A stretch of DNA of 22,845 bases from Mayfieldus profundus. GTDB taxonomy: Bacteria; Actinomycetota; Thermoleophilia; Solirubrobacterales; 70-9. Positions 13,971-20,756 of the stretch are shown here, piece by piece. The notes beneath the pieces were generated by a model. It was not told where the DNA came from, searched no databases, and was given only the letters and a program-made list of their open reading frames with translations. The position numbers and the translations under genes were made by a program. Position 1 is the stretch's first letter. Each line of letters opens with the position of its first letter. Location: assembly GCA_038040325.1 (NCBI GenBank), contig JBBPIM010000032.1:1-22845 (forward strand), written 5' to 3'.

Positions 13971-13978
13971 GCCATACT
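13949..13978 (+). promoter_or_regulatory. ndh promoter (-35 TTGTAA, -10 CATACT)
   Basis: TTGTAA (13949-13954) and CATACT (13973-13978) are 18 bases apart. This would leave a leader of about 20 bases carrying AAAGGAGGT (13994-14002), four bases before the ndh ATG. It is one of the few classical promoter plus Shine-Dalgarno arrangements in the window. Confidence 0.55.
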
Positions 13979-14005
13979 TGGGTCCGGCGAGCGAAAGGAG
14001 GTCGG

Positions 14006-15325
14006 ATGGCGTGGAACGTCGTCATAGCCGGTGGTGGTTTCGGCGGCGCCAATGCGGCCCGCGAGCTGGAGCGGCTGTTGCCGAAGCAGTCTGCTCGGCT
14101 GATGCTCGTAAACGACGTCAACTTCCTGCTCTACACGCCGTTCCTGCCGGAGGCCGCGGCCGGCACGCTGGAGCCGCGTCACGTGGTCACGCCGCTGCGG
14201 GACATCCTGCGCCGCACCTATCTGCGACTCGGTGCGGTCTGCGACCACGACCCGGCGCAGCGCACGGTGACGATCCGCTCCCACGAGGACGAGACCGAGG
14301 AGGTCCGCTACGACGCACTGCTGCTGGCGCTGGGCTCGGTCTCGCGGGTGCTGCCGGTGCCGGGGCTGGACAGGCACGCGATCGGGTTCAAGAGCCTGGC
14401 CGACGCGATCTGGCTGCGCAACCACGTGGTCGAGACGCTGGAGGCCGCCAACGCGACCGAGGACCCGGCGCGTCGCGAGGAGCTGCTCACCTACGTGTTC
14501 GTCGGCGGCGGCTACGCCGGCCTCGAGGCGCTGGCCGAGCTTCAGGACTTCGCCGCCGATGCGATGGACCGCTACCCGCGGGCGCGGCTGCACGGGATGC
14601 GCTGGGTGCTGGTCGAGGCCACCGACCGGGTACTGCCGGAGATCGATCTCAAGCTTGCCGAGTACGCGTTGCGCGAGCTGCGGGGGCGCGGCATCGACAT
14701 ACGCCTCGGGACGACCCTCAAGGAGGTGGCCGCCGACAGCGCCAGCCTCTCGACCGGGGAGACCCTTGCCACGCGCACAGTCGTGTGGACTGCGGGGGTC
14801 ACGCCGCACCCCAGCCTCCAGAAGCTCAACGTGCCCCTTGACGAGAAAGGCAGGGTGCCGGTCGACGAGTACCTGCGCGTCGAGGGACTGGACTCCGTCT
14901 GGGCCCTCGGCGACTGTGCCGCGGTCCCCGAACCTGGCGGCGGCCACAGCCCCGGGACGGCGCAGCAGGCGGTCCGCCAGGGGCCCGTCGCGGCGCGCAA
15001 CATCGCAGCCGCGCTCGGCGTCGGCGAGCCGCAGCCGTTCCGCTACCGGGACAGCGCCGCCTTCGTCAACCTGGGTCGCTACAAGGCGGTGGGGCGAATC
15101 GGCAAGCGCACCTTCCGCGGCTTCCCCGCCTGGTGGTTGGCTCGCACGTACCACATGAGCCAGATCCCGGGCGCCGCCCGCAAGGTGCGGGCGGTGGTGG
15201 ACTGGACGGTGAGCCTGCCCTTCCGTCGCGACATATCCGAGGTCGGCTCGATCGGCCACCCCCGCCCGCTCAGCGCCGAGGTATACGAGCGCGGCGGCTC
15301 GCATCGCCCGCTCGACGAGCAGTAG
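14006..15325 (+). CDS. ndh: Type II NADH dehydrogenase (NDH-2), NAD(P)/FAD-dependent
   Basis: A 439-residue monotopic flavoprotein that oxidises NADH and reduces the membrane quinone without pumping protons. The first Rossmann motif is 'VVIAGGGFGGANAAREL' (FAD) and the second 'YVFVGGGYAGLEALAEL' (NADH). 'VVWTAGV' and 'VWALGDCAAVP' complete the FAD site, and 'GTAQQAVRQG' corresponds to the quinone-site AQxAxQ region. The C-terminal 'FVNLGRYKAVG' and the amphipathic 'GFPAWWLARTYHMSQIPG' are the membrane-docking part. The length is normal. The start is fixed by a strong AAAGGAGGT. It stands alone behind a palindromic operator, so it is probably regulated by a dedicated repressor. Confidence 0.94.
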   Translation: MAWNVVIAGGGFGGANAARELERLLPKQSARLMLVNDVNFLLYTPFLPEAAAGTLEPRHVVTPLRDILRRTYLRLGAVCDHDPAQRTVTIRSHEDETEEVRYDALLLALGSVSRVLPVPGLDRHAIGFKSLADAIWLRNHVVETLEAANATEDPARREELLTYVFVGGGYAGLEALAELQDFAADAMDRYPRARLHGMRWVLVEATDRVLPEIDLKLAEYALRELRGRGIDIRLGTTLKEVAADSASLSTGETLATRTVVWTAGVTPHPSLQKLNVPLDEKGRVPVDEYLRVEGLDSVWALGDCAAVPEPGGGHSPGTAQQAVRQGPVAARNIAAALGVGEPQPFRYRDSAAFVNLGRYKAVGRIGKRTFRGFPAWWLARTYHMSQIPGAARKVRAVVDWTVSLPFRRDISEVGSIGHPRPLSAEVYERGGSHRPLDEQ

Positions 15326-15347
15326 GCGGGGACCGGCCCGCTCGGCT

Positions 15348-15359
15348 GGACACCTGTCC
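15348..15359. promoter_or_regulatory. Short inverted repeat GGACA-CC-TGTCC
   Basis: A 5+5 bp inverted repeat 15 bases upstream of GTG 15375. It lies just before CAGAAT (15363-15368), a -10-like hexamer ending 6 bases before that GTG. It may be an operator or chance. Confidence 0.3.
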
Positions 15360-15374
15360 GGGCAGAATGTGGCT

Positions 15375-15656
15375 GTGGGCTACGAATACGTGCTGATCGC
15401 GGTCACCTTCGGCCTTGCCACCGGCATTATCGGCCGCGCCAAGGGCAGCTCCTTCTTCATCTGGTTCGCGGTAGGGACGGTGCTGCTGATCTTCGGCCTG
15501 ATCGCCGTAGTGCTCTACCGCTCCGAGCACGCCGAGCCCGAGCGCACCTGCCCCAACTGCGGCAAGACCCACAAGATCTATGTGCAGGTCTGCAACCGCT
15601 GCGGCACCGACCTCTACCTGCCCGACCCTTCCGACGTCACGCATCCGGGCGCGTAG
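15375..15656 (+). CDS. Small membrane protein with C-terminal zinc ribbon
   Basis: About 93 residues of unknown function. Two hydrophobic segments ('YVLIAVTFGLATGII' and 'FFIWFAVGTVLLIFGLIAVVL') are followed by a short acidic linker. Then comes a zinc ribbon with paired cysteines: 'CPNCGKTHKIYVQVCNRCG', C-x2-C then C-x2-C eleven residues later. By the positive-inside rule the ribbon is probably cytoplasmic. GTG 15375 is chosen because CAGAAT six bases upstream looks like a -10 and there is no Shine-Dalgarno. GTG 15369 is in frame and adds two residues. It is 49 bases after ndh and could be read through from it. Confidence 0.8.
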   Translation: MGYEYVLIAVTFGLATGIIGRAKGSSFFIWFAVGTVLLIFGLIAVVLYRSEHAEPERTCPNCGKTHKIYVQVCNRCGTDLYLPDPSDVTHPGA

Positions 15657-15689
15657 CAAATTCGGCCATGTCCGCCGCCGGCGCCCTGT

Positions 15690-15704
15690 GGAGGTGTAAT
15701 CATG
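15690..15704 (+). promoter_or_regulatory. Shine-Dalgarno aligned with an out-of-frame ATG
   Basis: GGAGGT (15690-15695) lies six bases before ATG 15702, an ideal spacing. That ATG is in a different frame from the signal-peptide-bearing protein, which starts at GTG 15712. TGTAAT (15695-15700) in the same place could instead be a -10. Confidence 0.4.
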
Positions 15705-15711
15705 CGGCCGG

Positions 15712-16782
15712 GTGAATTCACGCCGTACGGCAAGGACGCTTCTGGGGTTGCTGCTGCTCGCTTTGTGCGCGGCGCAGTCGGCGCTTGCCGGTCCGCTTGT
15801 ACCGGACATCCAGACGAACCCGCTGCCGACATCTCCGTTCGATTACCAGCTTCAGAACGGGGAGTTCAGGTTCACCAACGGGTGGGCCAATCACGGCCAG
15901 GGACCGTGGGAAACCGTCCCGGCGGGCCCGGCGAGCAGCGAGGACTGCGACGGCGACGGCGACGCCCTCAACGATCTCGCGGTGGACCAGAACGTCTACC
16001 AGGACGGCAACGGGAACGATGTCTTCAACCGGGGCATCGACACCACGATCCAGCCGCACCCCGCCGGGTGCATGATCTATCACCCATCGCACGGCCACTT
16101 CCACGTCAACGACGCCGGCACCTACACGCTGCTCAGCGAGGCGACCGGGCAGCCGGTCGGCGCTTCGAGCAAGGTCAGCTTCTGCCTGCTCGACGTCGCC
16201 CCCTTCGACACCTCGCTCCCGGGCGCGCCGAACAACGACTACTACGACTCCTGCAATCCCGACCTTCAGGGCATCTCGATCGGCTGGTACGACGAGTATG
16301 GCTATTACCTGGACGGACAGGAGATCCCCCTCAACGGGGCGCCCCCAGGCAACTACTGTCTGCACTCCGAGTTCGACCCCTTGAACCGGTTCCTGGAGCT
16401 CGACGACACCAACAACGCGGCCGAGCAGCGGTACTTCCTCAACCCGTCCACTGGCCAGGTCTCCCCGCTCTCCGGACCCTGCACCTTCAGCCCGCCCCCG
16501 CCGCCGCAGCCGCCGGCCGTTGACAGGGATGACCCACAAACGAAGATCACCTTCGGCCCGAGGGGCAGGACTCACGACCACACGCCTATGTTCGGCTTCA
16601 GGGCCGACGAGCCCTCAACGCTGAAGTGCAAGCTCGACCACAGCCGCTGGCGCCGTTGCTTGTCGCCGAAGCGGTTTGGCCCATTGGAGCCCGGGGAACA
16701 CGTGTTCAAGGCCCGCGCGATCGACAAGGCCAAGAACAAGGACCCGAAGCCGGCGCTGAGGCACTTCCAGGTCGTCGACTAA
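15712..16782 (+). CDS. Secreted lysyl-oxidase-like copper protein with C-terminal Ig-like domain
   Basis: A 356-residue exported protein. A signal peptide occupies about residues 1-26 ('RRTARTLLGLLLLALCAAQSALA', cleavage after ALA). The central domain (about 30-265) carries the copper-ligand motif 'YHPSHGHFHVND' of the lysyl oxidase family, with several cysteine pairs. A proline-rich linker ('PPPPPQPP') leads to an Ig-like repeat (about 275-356: 'STLKCKLDHSRWRRC', 'GEHVFKARAIDKAKN'), common on extracellular actinobacterial proteins. Oxidation of lysine or other amines is inferred only from the motif. The start GTG 15712 is required for the signal peptide, although the best ribosome binding site points to an out-of-frame ATG ten bases earlier. 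It converges on the glycosyltransferase gene, 11 bases away. Confidence 0.85.
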   Translation: MNSRRTARTLLGLLLLALCAAQSALAGPLVPDIQTNPLPTSPFDYQLQNGEFRFTNGWANHGQGPWETVPAGPASSEDCDGDGDALNDLAVDQNVYQDGNGNDVFNRGIDTTIQPHPAGCMIYHPSHGHFHVNDAGTYTLLSEATGQPVGASSKVSFCLLDVAPFDTSLPGAPNNDYYDSCNPDLQGISIGWYDEYGYYLDGQEIPLNGAPPGNYCLHSEFDPLNRFLELDDTNNAAEQRYFLNPSTGQVSPLSGPCTFSPPPPPQPPAVDRDDPQTKITFGPRGRTHDHTPMFGFRADEPSTLKCKLDHSRWRRCLSPKRFGPLEPGEHVFKARAIDKAKNKDPKPALRHFQVVD

Positions 16783-16793
16783 GCCGTCGGCTC

Positions 16794-17861
16794 TTACCTG
16801 AGCCAGGTACGCACGATCGCGTTGGCGAACCCGACGCCGTAGCGGAGCACGGCCGGCTTCTTGGAATGGCCGTGCATGCGCTTCACAACCGTGACCGGTA
16901 CCTCCTCGGCGGGGATCCCCCGCTTGATCGCCTCGATCAGGAACTCCGACGTGTGGAACTGCTCCTGCCGCAGCGCCAGCTGCGGCAGGAGGTCGGCGCG
17001 CACGGCGCGGTAGCCGTTGGAGCAGTCGGTGACGTGGGTGCGGGTGATGAAGGAGACGACCCGGTTGAAGAAGACGATGCCGAGCTCGCGCGCGAAGTGG
17101 TTGCCTTCGGCCTCCCCGAGCACCCGCGAGCCGTGGGCGACGGCGACCTTGCCGCTCAACACCGGCTGTACGAGCCGCTCCATCTCGGAGGGGAGGTGCT
17201 GGCCGTCGGCGTCGAGGGTGACGACGATCTCCGCCTCCGAGTCCGCCAGCAGCCGGTAGCCGGTGCGCAGCGCTGCGCCTCCCCCGCGATTGATTACATG
17301 GCGGGCCACCGCGGCACCATGCGCGGCCGCCACCTCGCCGGTCCCGTCGCGCGATCCGTCGTCGACCACCAGCACCGAGGTCTCGCGGCCGCACACCTCG
17401 CCGGGGATGCGGTCCAGCACCCAGGCGATGCTCTCCGCCTCGTTGTAGGCGGGCACCAGCACCGCGACCCTGCCGCCGAAGCGGTCCGGCAGCCCGGCGG
17501 ACCGGAACTCCTCCCAGGCGAGGCCCTCGAGCACCGCCGACAGCTCGCGCGAGTTGCGGCTGGCCTGCGACAGCGCCCGCAGGATCAGCAGGAACAGCAC
17601 GAAGATCGCGAACACCGCGAGGCCAAGGATGCGCCCACCATTGCCGCGCTCGAACGAGAACGCCTCCAGCAGCTGGTCGGTGATCTCGGTCCCGGAGACG
17701 ATCGCCAGGGCCAGGCCGGCGAAGATCAGGATCAGGACGTCGGCGTTGCGCAACGTGCGCCGGCGCCAGATCGCGAAGGCGATGATGCCCGCAGCGGCGA
17801 TCAGACCGGCGCTTCGCAGCGCGGTCAGCTCGTCGGGGAACAGGCTCGCCAGGGGGCTCAC
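16794..17861 (-). CDS. Glycosyltransferase family 2 (polyprenyl-phosphate type) with N-terminal DUF2304-like membrane domain
   Basis: A 355-residue membrane-attached glycosyltransferase. Residues about 1-120 hold three hydrophobic segments ('AGLIAAAGIIAFAIW', 'VLILIFAGLALAIVSG', 'ILGLAVFAIFVLFLLIL') in the pattern of DUF2304, ending in 'SRELSAVLEGLAWEEF'. The GT-A domain follows, with 'VAVLVPAYNEAESIAWVL', 'VVDDGSRDGTGEVA', the metal-binding 'VTLDADGQH', 'GSRVLGEAEGNHFAR' and 'DCSNGYRAV'. This resembles dolichol-phosphate mannose/glucose synthases that load a sugar on a polyprenyl phosphate. DUF2304 is usually a separate small gene beside such an enzyme, so this is a fusion. GTG 17861 is chosen; TATCCT (17871-17876) precedes it by 9 bases. 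The longer open frame upstream is a shadow. It is the last gene of a three-gene set. Confidence 0.9.
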   Translation of the reverse strand: MSPLASLFPDELTALRSAGLIAAAGIIAFAIWRRRTLRNADVLILIFAGLALAIVSGTEITDQLLEAFSFERGNGGRILGLAVFAIFVLFLLILRALSQASRNSRELSAVLEGLAWEEFRSAGLPDRFGGRVAVLVPAYNEAESIAWVLDRIPGEVCGRETSVLVVDDGSRDGTGEVAAAHGAAVARHVINRGGGAALRTGYRLLADSEAEIVVTLDADGQHLPSEMERLVQPVLSGKVAVAHGSRVLGEAEGNHFARELGIVFFNRVVSFITRTHVTDCSNGYRAVRADLLPQLALRQEQFHTSEFLIEAIKRGIPAEEVPVTVVKRMHGHSKKPAVLRYGVGFANAIVRTWLR

Positions 17862-17899
17862 GGCGACTGGAGGATAGGGAGCGCCCGCCGCGGCGCCGG

Positions 17900-19279
17900 T
17901 CAGGCGCTTGCGGGCCCCGCGGCAGGCACCCGACCGTCGTGTCGCTCGCGCAGCCGCCGGCGGACGATGGCGCCGGCCCGGGCGAGGGCCGTGGCCGCCA
18001 GCGGGATCACCAGCGTCATCAGGATCTCGTTGCGCCGGTTGCTGGCCAGGGTGATGGCCCCGATCGCGGTGATCACCCCGATCGGGACCGCAAAGGCGAC
18101 CAGCTCCCACCAGCGGCGCCGCCAGACGAACACACCGAAGCCGCACAGCGCCAGCAGCAGCAGGGCCCGCTGCGCGATGCGCCCCACGGTCGAGTCCATC
18201 GCCGGGCCCACGCCGGTGCCCCACATCCCCCCGACCTTGCGAGCCAGCATCGCCAGGTAGTCGAGGGGCTGATCGGTCAGGTACTCCTCGAGGTTGGCCC
18301 GGCCGATCTTGCCCAGCGCCTGGTCGCGCTCGAGGTCGGGATAGCGCGCCGCCACGCGGTCGAACAGCGGCACCGGGTCCACGCGCTCCAGCGCCTCGGA
18401 GCCAGGCTCGAGAACGCGGCCCTGATAGCGCTCGACCAGTGTGGCCTTGACCCGCTGGTAGTCGCCGTCGGCGGGCAGGTACGAGCCGACGTAGAGCGCC
18501 TTGCCGCTGCCGGTCGAGAGCGGGACGAAACGGTCGAGCACGACGAGGTTGCGGATCGTCCAGGGGACGATGCAGACCAGAAACGCGGCCAGCATCAGCC
18601 CGGCCGCGGCGGTGCCCGGGCGAGGCCCGCGTTCGCGCCAGACCCGGTACAGCGCCAGCGCGATGAAGACCAGGGCCACGAACAGGTACTCGGGCCGGAA
18701 CAGCGCCGTGAGGCCGAACAACAGGCCAGGCAGCAGCCATGCCCAGGGGCGCTCCTGCTCGGCCGCCCAGAGAAAGGCCAGCACCGCGGCGGGCAGGGTC
18801 AGCAGCGCCGGTGGCTCGGACAGCAGCGCACCGGTGGTGTGCACGAACGGTGGGTAGAAGGCCACACCCGCCGCCGCCATCAGCCCGGCCGGCCGGCAGG
18901 AGATCCGCCTGCCCAGCAGGTAGGCGACGACGATCGCCGCCGCCCCCATCAGTGCGATTAGGAGCCGCGCAGCGTTGTCGCGCACGCCCCCGGTCACGTA
19001 GTAGACGCCGGCGGCCAGCAGAGGTGTTCCCGGCGACCAGTCGTCGGCGTCGCGGAAGGTCGGTCCGCCGTAGCTGCCGTCCTCGTAAAGCGACTTCGCC
19101 AGCGAGAAGTAGGCCCGCGCGTCATCGCCCGCGTCGGCGTGAGGATGCGTCGCCCGGTCGACCCGCAGCACCAGGCCGCAGACCACGATCAGCGCCAGGA
19201 TCGCCAGCGTCCAGCGGCCGTTGATCACGACCAGCGAACGGAAGCGAACGCCCAGCGCGGCGGAGGCGCGCGTTGACAT
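17900..19279 (-). CDS. GT39/ArnT-like polyprenyl-dependent membrane glycosyltransferase (second copy)
   Basis: A 459-residue multi-spanning protein of the PMT/ArnT clan (GT-C fold), which moves a sugar from a polyprenyl-phosphate donor to a lipid or protein on the outer face of the membrane. The first periplasmic loop holds acidic 'DAGDDARAYFSLAKSLYEDG', the place of the catalytic Asp. Around ten hydrophobic helices follow, with 'VPWTIRNLVVLDRFVPLSTG' and 'GKALYVGSYLPADGD'. These motifs recur almost unchanged in the upstream gene, so the two are tandem paralogues. ATG 19279 is preceded by TATCCT seven bases upstream and no Shine-Dalgarno. It ends 38 bases before the GT2 start. Confidence 0.88.
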   Translation of the reverse strand: MSTRASAALGVRFRSLVVINGRWTLAILALIVVCGLVLRVDRATHPHADAGDDARAYFSLAKSLYEDGSYGGPTFRDADDWSPGTPLLAAGVYYVTGGVRDNAARLLIALMGAAAIVVAYLLGRRISCRPAGLMAAAGVAFYPPFVHTTGALLSEPPALLTLPAAVLAFLWAAEQERPWAWLLPGLLFGLTALFRPEYLFVALVFIALALYRVWRERGPRPGTAAAGLMLAAFLVCIVPWTIRNLVVLDRFVPLSTGSGKALYVGSYLPADGDYQRVKATLVERYQGRVLEPGSEALERVDPVPLFDRVAARYPDLERDQALGKIGRANLEEYLTDQPLDYLAMLARKVGGMWGTGVGPAMDSTVGRIAQRALLLLALCGFGVFVWRRRWWELVAFAVPIGVITAIGAITLASNRRNEILMTLVIPLAATALARAGAIVRRRLRERHDGRVPAAGPASA

Positions 19280-19286
19280 CGGCGGA

Positions 19287-19292
19287 AGGATA
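19287..19292 (-). promoter_or_regulatory. -10 hexamer of a leaderless promoter for the second GT39 gene
   Basis: TATCCT on the minus strand ends 7 bases before ATG 19279, inside the 21-base gap between the two paralogues. Confidence 0.5.
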
Positions 19293-19300
19293 GGGACGGG

Positions 19301-20698
19301 CTAGGGCGCCGCCCGCATGGCCCGCAGGCGCTCGGCCAGCCAGACCACGCCCGTTCCGGCCAGCGCCGCGAGGACCGGCAGGATCACGATCACCCGCCGC
19401 GGCGATGCGATCAGCAGGGCGCTGAGTGCGGTCGCGGCGAGGGCGAGCAGCGCGAACGGCACCGCCTCCCAGCGCCGCCGCTGCGCCACCACGATCATGC
19501 CGAGCAGCGCGAAGGCGACGATCAGGGCGTGCCAGATCCTCCAGGGAGTCTCGAGCATGGTCGCCCGGGGACCCGTGATCCACGCCTCGTAGGCCTTGCG
19601 GGCCAGCATCTCTCCCATGCCGAACGGGTCGTCGCCGAAGTTGCTGGACAGGTTGTGACGGCCCATTCGCCCCAGCGCCACATCGGTCGGTGTGCCCGGA
19701 TAGCGACGGGCGGCGACCTGGTCAAGGACCTGTTCCAGCTCGACCACGCGCTCGCCCCGCAGCCGCTGGGAGAGGCGGACCTGCGGGTCCAGGCCCTCGG
19801 CCGGCTCGAGCTGCGAGAACAGCGGCCACGGGTCGGCGGCGGCCGGGCGCGCCGGCTGGAGCTCGTTGACGAGCCGGCGGCGCATTGCCGGGTCGCGCTC
19901 CAGCAGCTCCTGTCTGAGCTCGGTGCCGTCGCCGCCGGTGGGTAGGTAGGTGCCGATATAGAGGACCTTCCCCGAGCCCGTCGAGATCGGCACCAGCCGA
20001 TCGAGAACGATGGCGTTGCGGATGGTCCAGGGCAGGATCGGGATCGCGAACGCTAACGCGGCAGCCACCGCGGCCACCAGTGCCGGGCGTGGACCAGTTG
20101 CCCGGCGCGACCGCCACAGTGCGAGCAGCGGGAGCAGCGCCCCGAACATCAGGTACTCGGGGCGCACCATCGCCATCAGTCCCAGCAGCAGCCCGGGTAG
20201 CGCCCAGGCGAGCGTGCCGCCGCGATCGGAGGCCCGGAAACAGGCCAGCAGCGCGCCCGCCAGAAGGGTTGTCGCCAGTGGCTCGGTCATGATCATCGAC
20301 TGGAACTCGAGCATCGCGGGGTAGGTGGCCATCAGCAGCGCGGCGATCAGGCCGGCGATCGGGCCGCCGAACCTGCGGCCGAGCAGGTAGGCGAGGAACA
20401 CCCCGACCGTTCCGATGATCGCCAGCACGATCCGCGCGAACTCGGGGTGCACGCCGCCGCTCAGCTCGTAGAGGCCCGCGACGAAGATCGGCAGGCCCGG
20501 TGAGTAGTTGCTGGACTCCTGTGTCTCGCCGGCGACGAAGTTGCCCCGCTGCTCGAAGCGCCCGTCCTGATAGAGGCTCTGGGCGATCCGCGCGTAGCCG
20601 CGGGAGTCCGGCGCCTGGGGGTCTGCCGGGGTGAGCGCGAAGCCGATCCGCAGGCACAGGGCGAGCAGCAGGATCGCGACGAGGGCTGCCCGGTGCAT
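19301..20698 (-). CDS. GT39/ArnT-like polyprenyl-dependent membrane glycosyltransferase (first copy)
   Basis: A 465-residue GT-C membrane protein paralogous to the next gene. It starts with a signal-anchor-like helix ('RAALVAILLLALCLRIGFAL'). The catalytic loop reads 'DPQAPDSRGYARIAQSLYQDG', and 'PWTIRNAIVLDRLVPISTG' and 'GKVLYIGTYLPTGGDG' are the shared motifs. A soluble segment of about 110 residues rich in Arg, Glu and Leu follows, then helices again. ATG 20698 is preferred because TAGCAT ends seven bases upstream; that hexamer overlaps the alternative ATG 20707. It is divergent from the sulfoquinovose synthase gene, 58 bases between the start codons, which hints at a joint role in glycoconjugate synthesis. 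Confidence 0.88.
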   Translation of the reverse strand: MHRAALVAILLLALCLRIGFALTPADPQAPDSRGYARIAQSLYQDGRFEQRGNFVAGETQESSNYSPGLPIFVAGLYELSGGVHPEFARIVLAIIGTVGVFLAYLLGRRFGGPIAGLIAALLMATYPAMLEFQSMIMTEPLATTLLAGALLACFRASDRGGTLAWALPGLLLGLMAMVRPEYLMFGALLPLLALWRSRRATGPRPALVAAVAAALAFAIPILPWTIRNAIVLDRLVPISTGSGKVLYIGTYLPTGGDGTELRQELLERDPAMRRRLVNELQPARPAAADPWPLFSQLEPAEGLDPQVRLSQRLRGERVVELEQVLDQVAARRYPGTPTDVALGRMGRHNLSSNFGDDPFGMGEMLARKAYEAWITGPRATMLETPWRIWHALIVAFALLGMIVVAQRRRWEAVPFALLALAATALSALLIASPRRVIVILPVLAALAGTGVVWLAERLRAMRAAP

Positions 20699-20705
20699 CT
20701 GAGCC

Positions 20706-20711
20706 ATGCTA
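20706..20711 (-). promoter_or_regulatory. -10 hexamer of a leaderless promoter for the first GT39 gene
   Basis: TAGCAT on the minus strand ends 7 bases before ATG 20698 with no Shine-Dalgarno. Its -35 region would overlap that of the divergent sqd1 promoter. Confidence 0.55.
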
Positions 20712-20742
20712 GTCAGGGCGCCGCGGCCGCTGGCGCTTCCGC

Positions 20743-20748
20743 TACCTT
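20743..20748 (+). promoter_or_regulatory. -10 hexamer of the sqd1 promoter
   Basis: TACCTT ends 8 bases before ATG 20757 with no Shine-Dalgarno, so the leader would be at most a base or two. GCGCC and GGCGC arms flank GCGGCCGC (20718-20736) in the middle of the shared divergent promoter and may be a binding site. Confidence 0.5.
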
Positions 20749-20756
20749 CCGCGGTC

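Noticed and set aside
16780..16797. Possible bidirectional terminator between the lysyl-oxidase-like and GT2 genes (AGCC-GTC-GGCT)
   Set aside because: Only a 4-bp stem with a bulge beyond it and no proper T-tract; too weak to call.
16626..18260. 544-codon plus-strand frame opposite the GT2 and GT39 genes
   Set aside because: Antisense to two genes with clear glycosyltransferase motifs; no domain of its own.
17862..18740. Upstream part of the open GT2 frame as a longer N-terminus
   Set aside because: This stretch overlaps the GT39 gene in another frame and is Arg/Gly/Pro-rich noise. The GTG at 17861 gives a clean membrane N-terminus.
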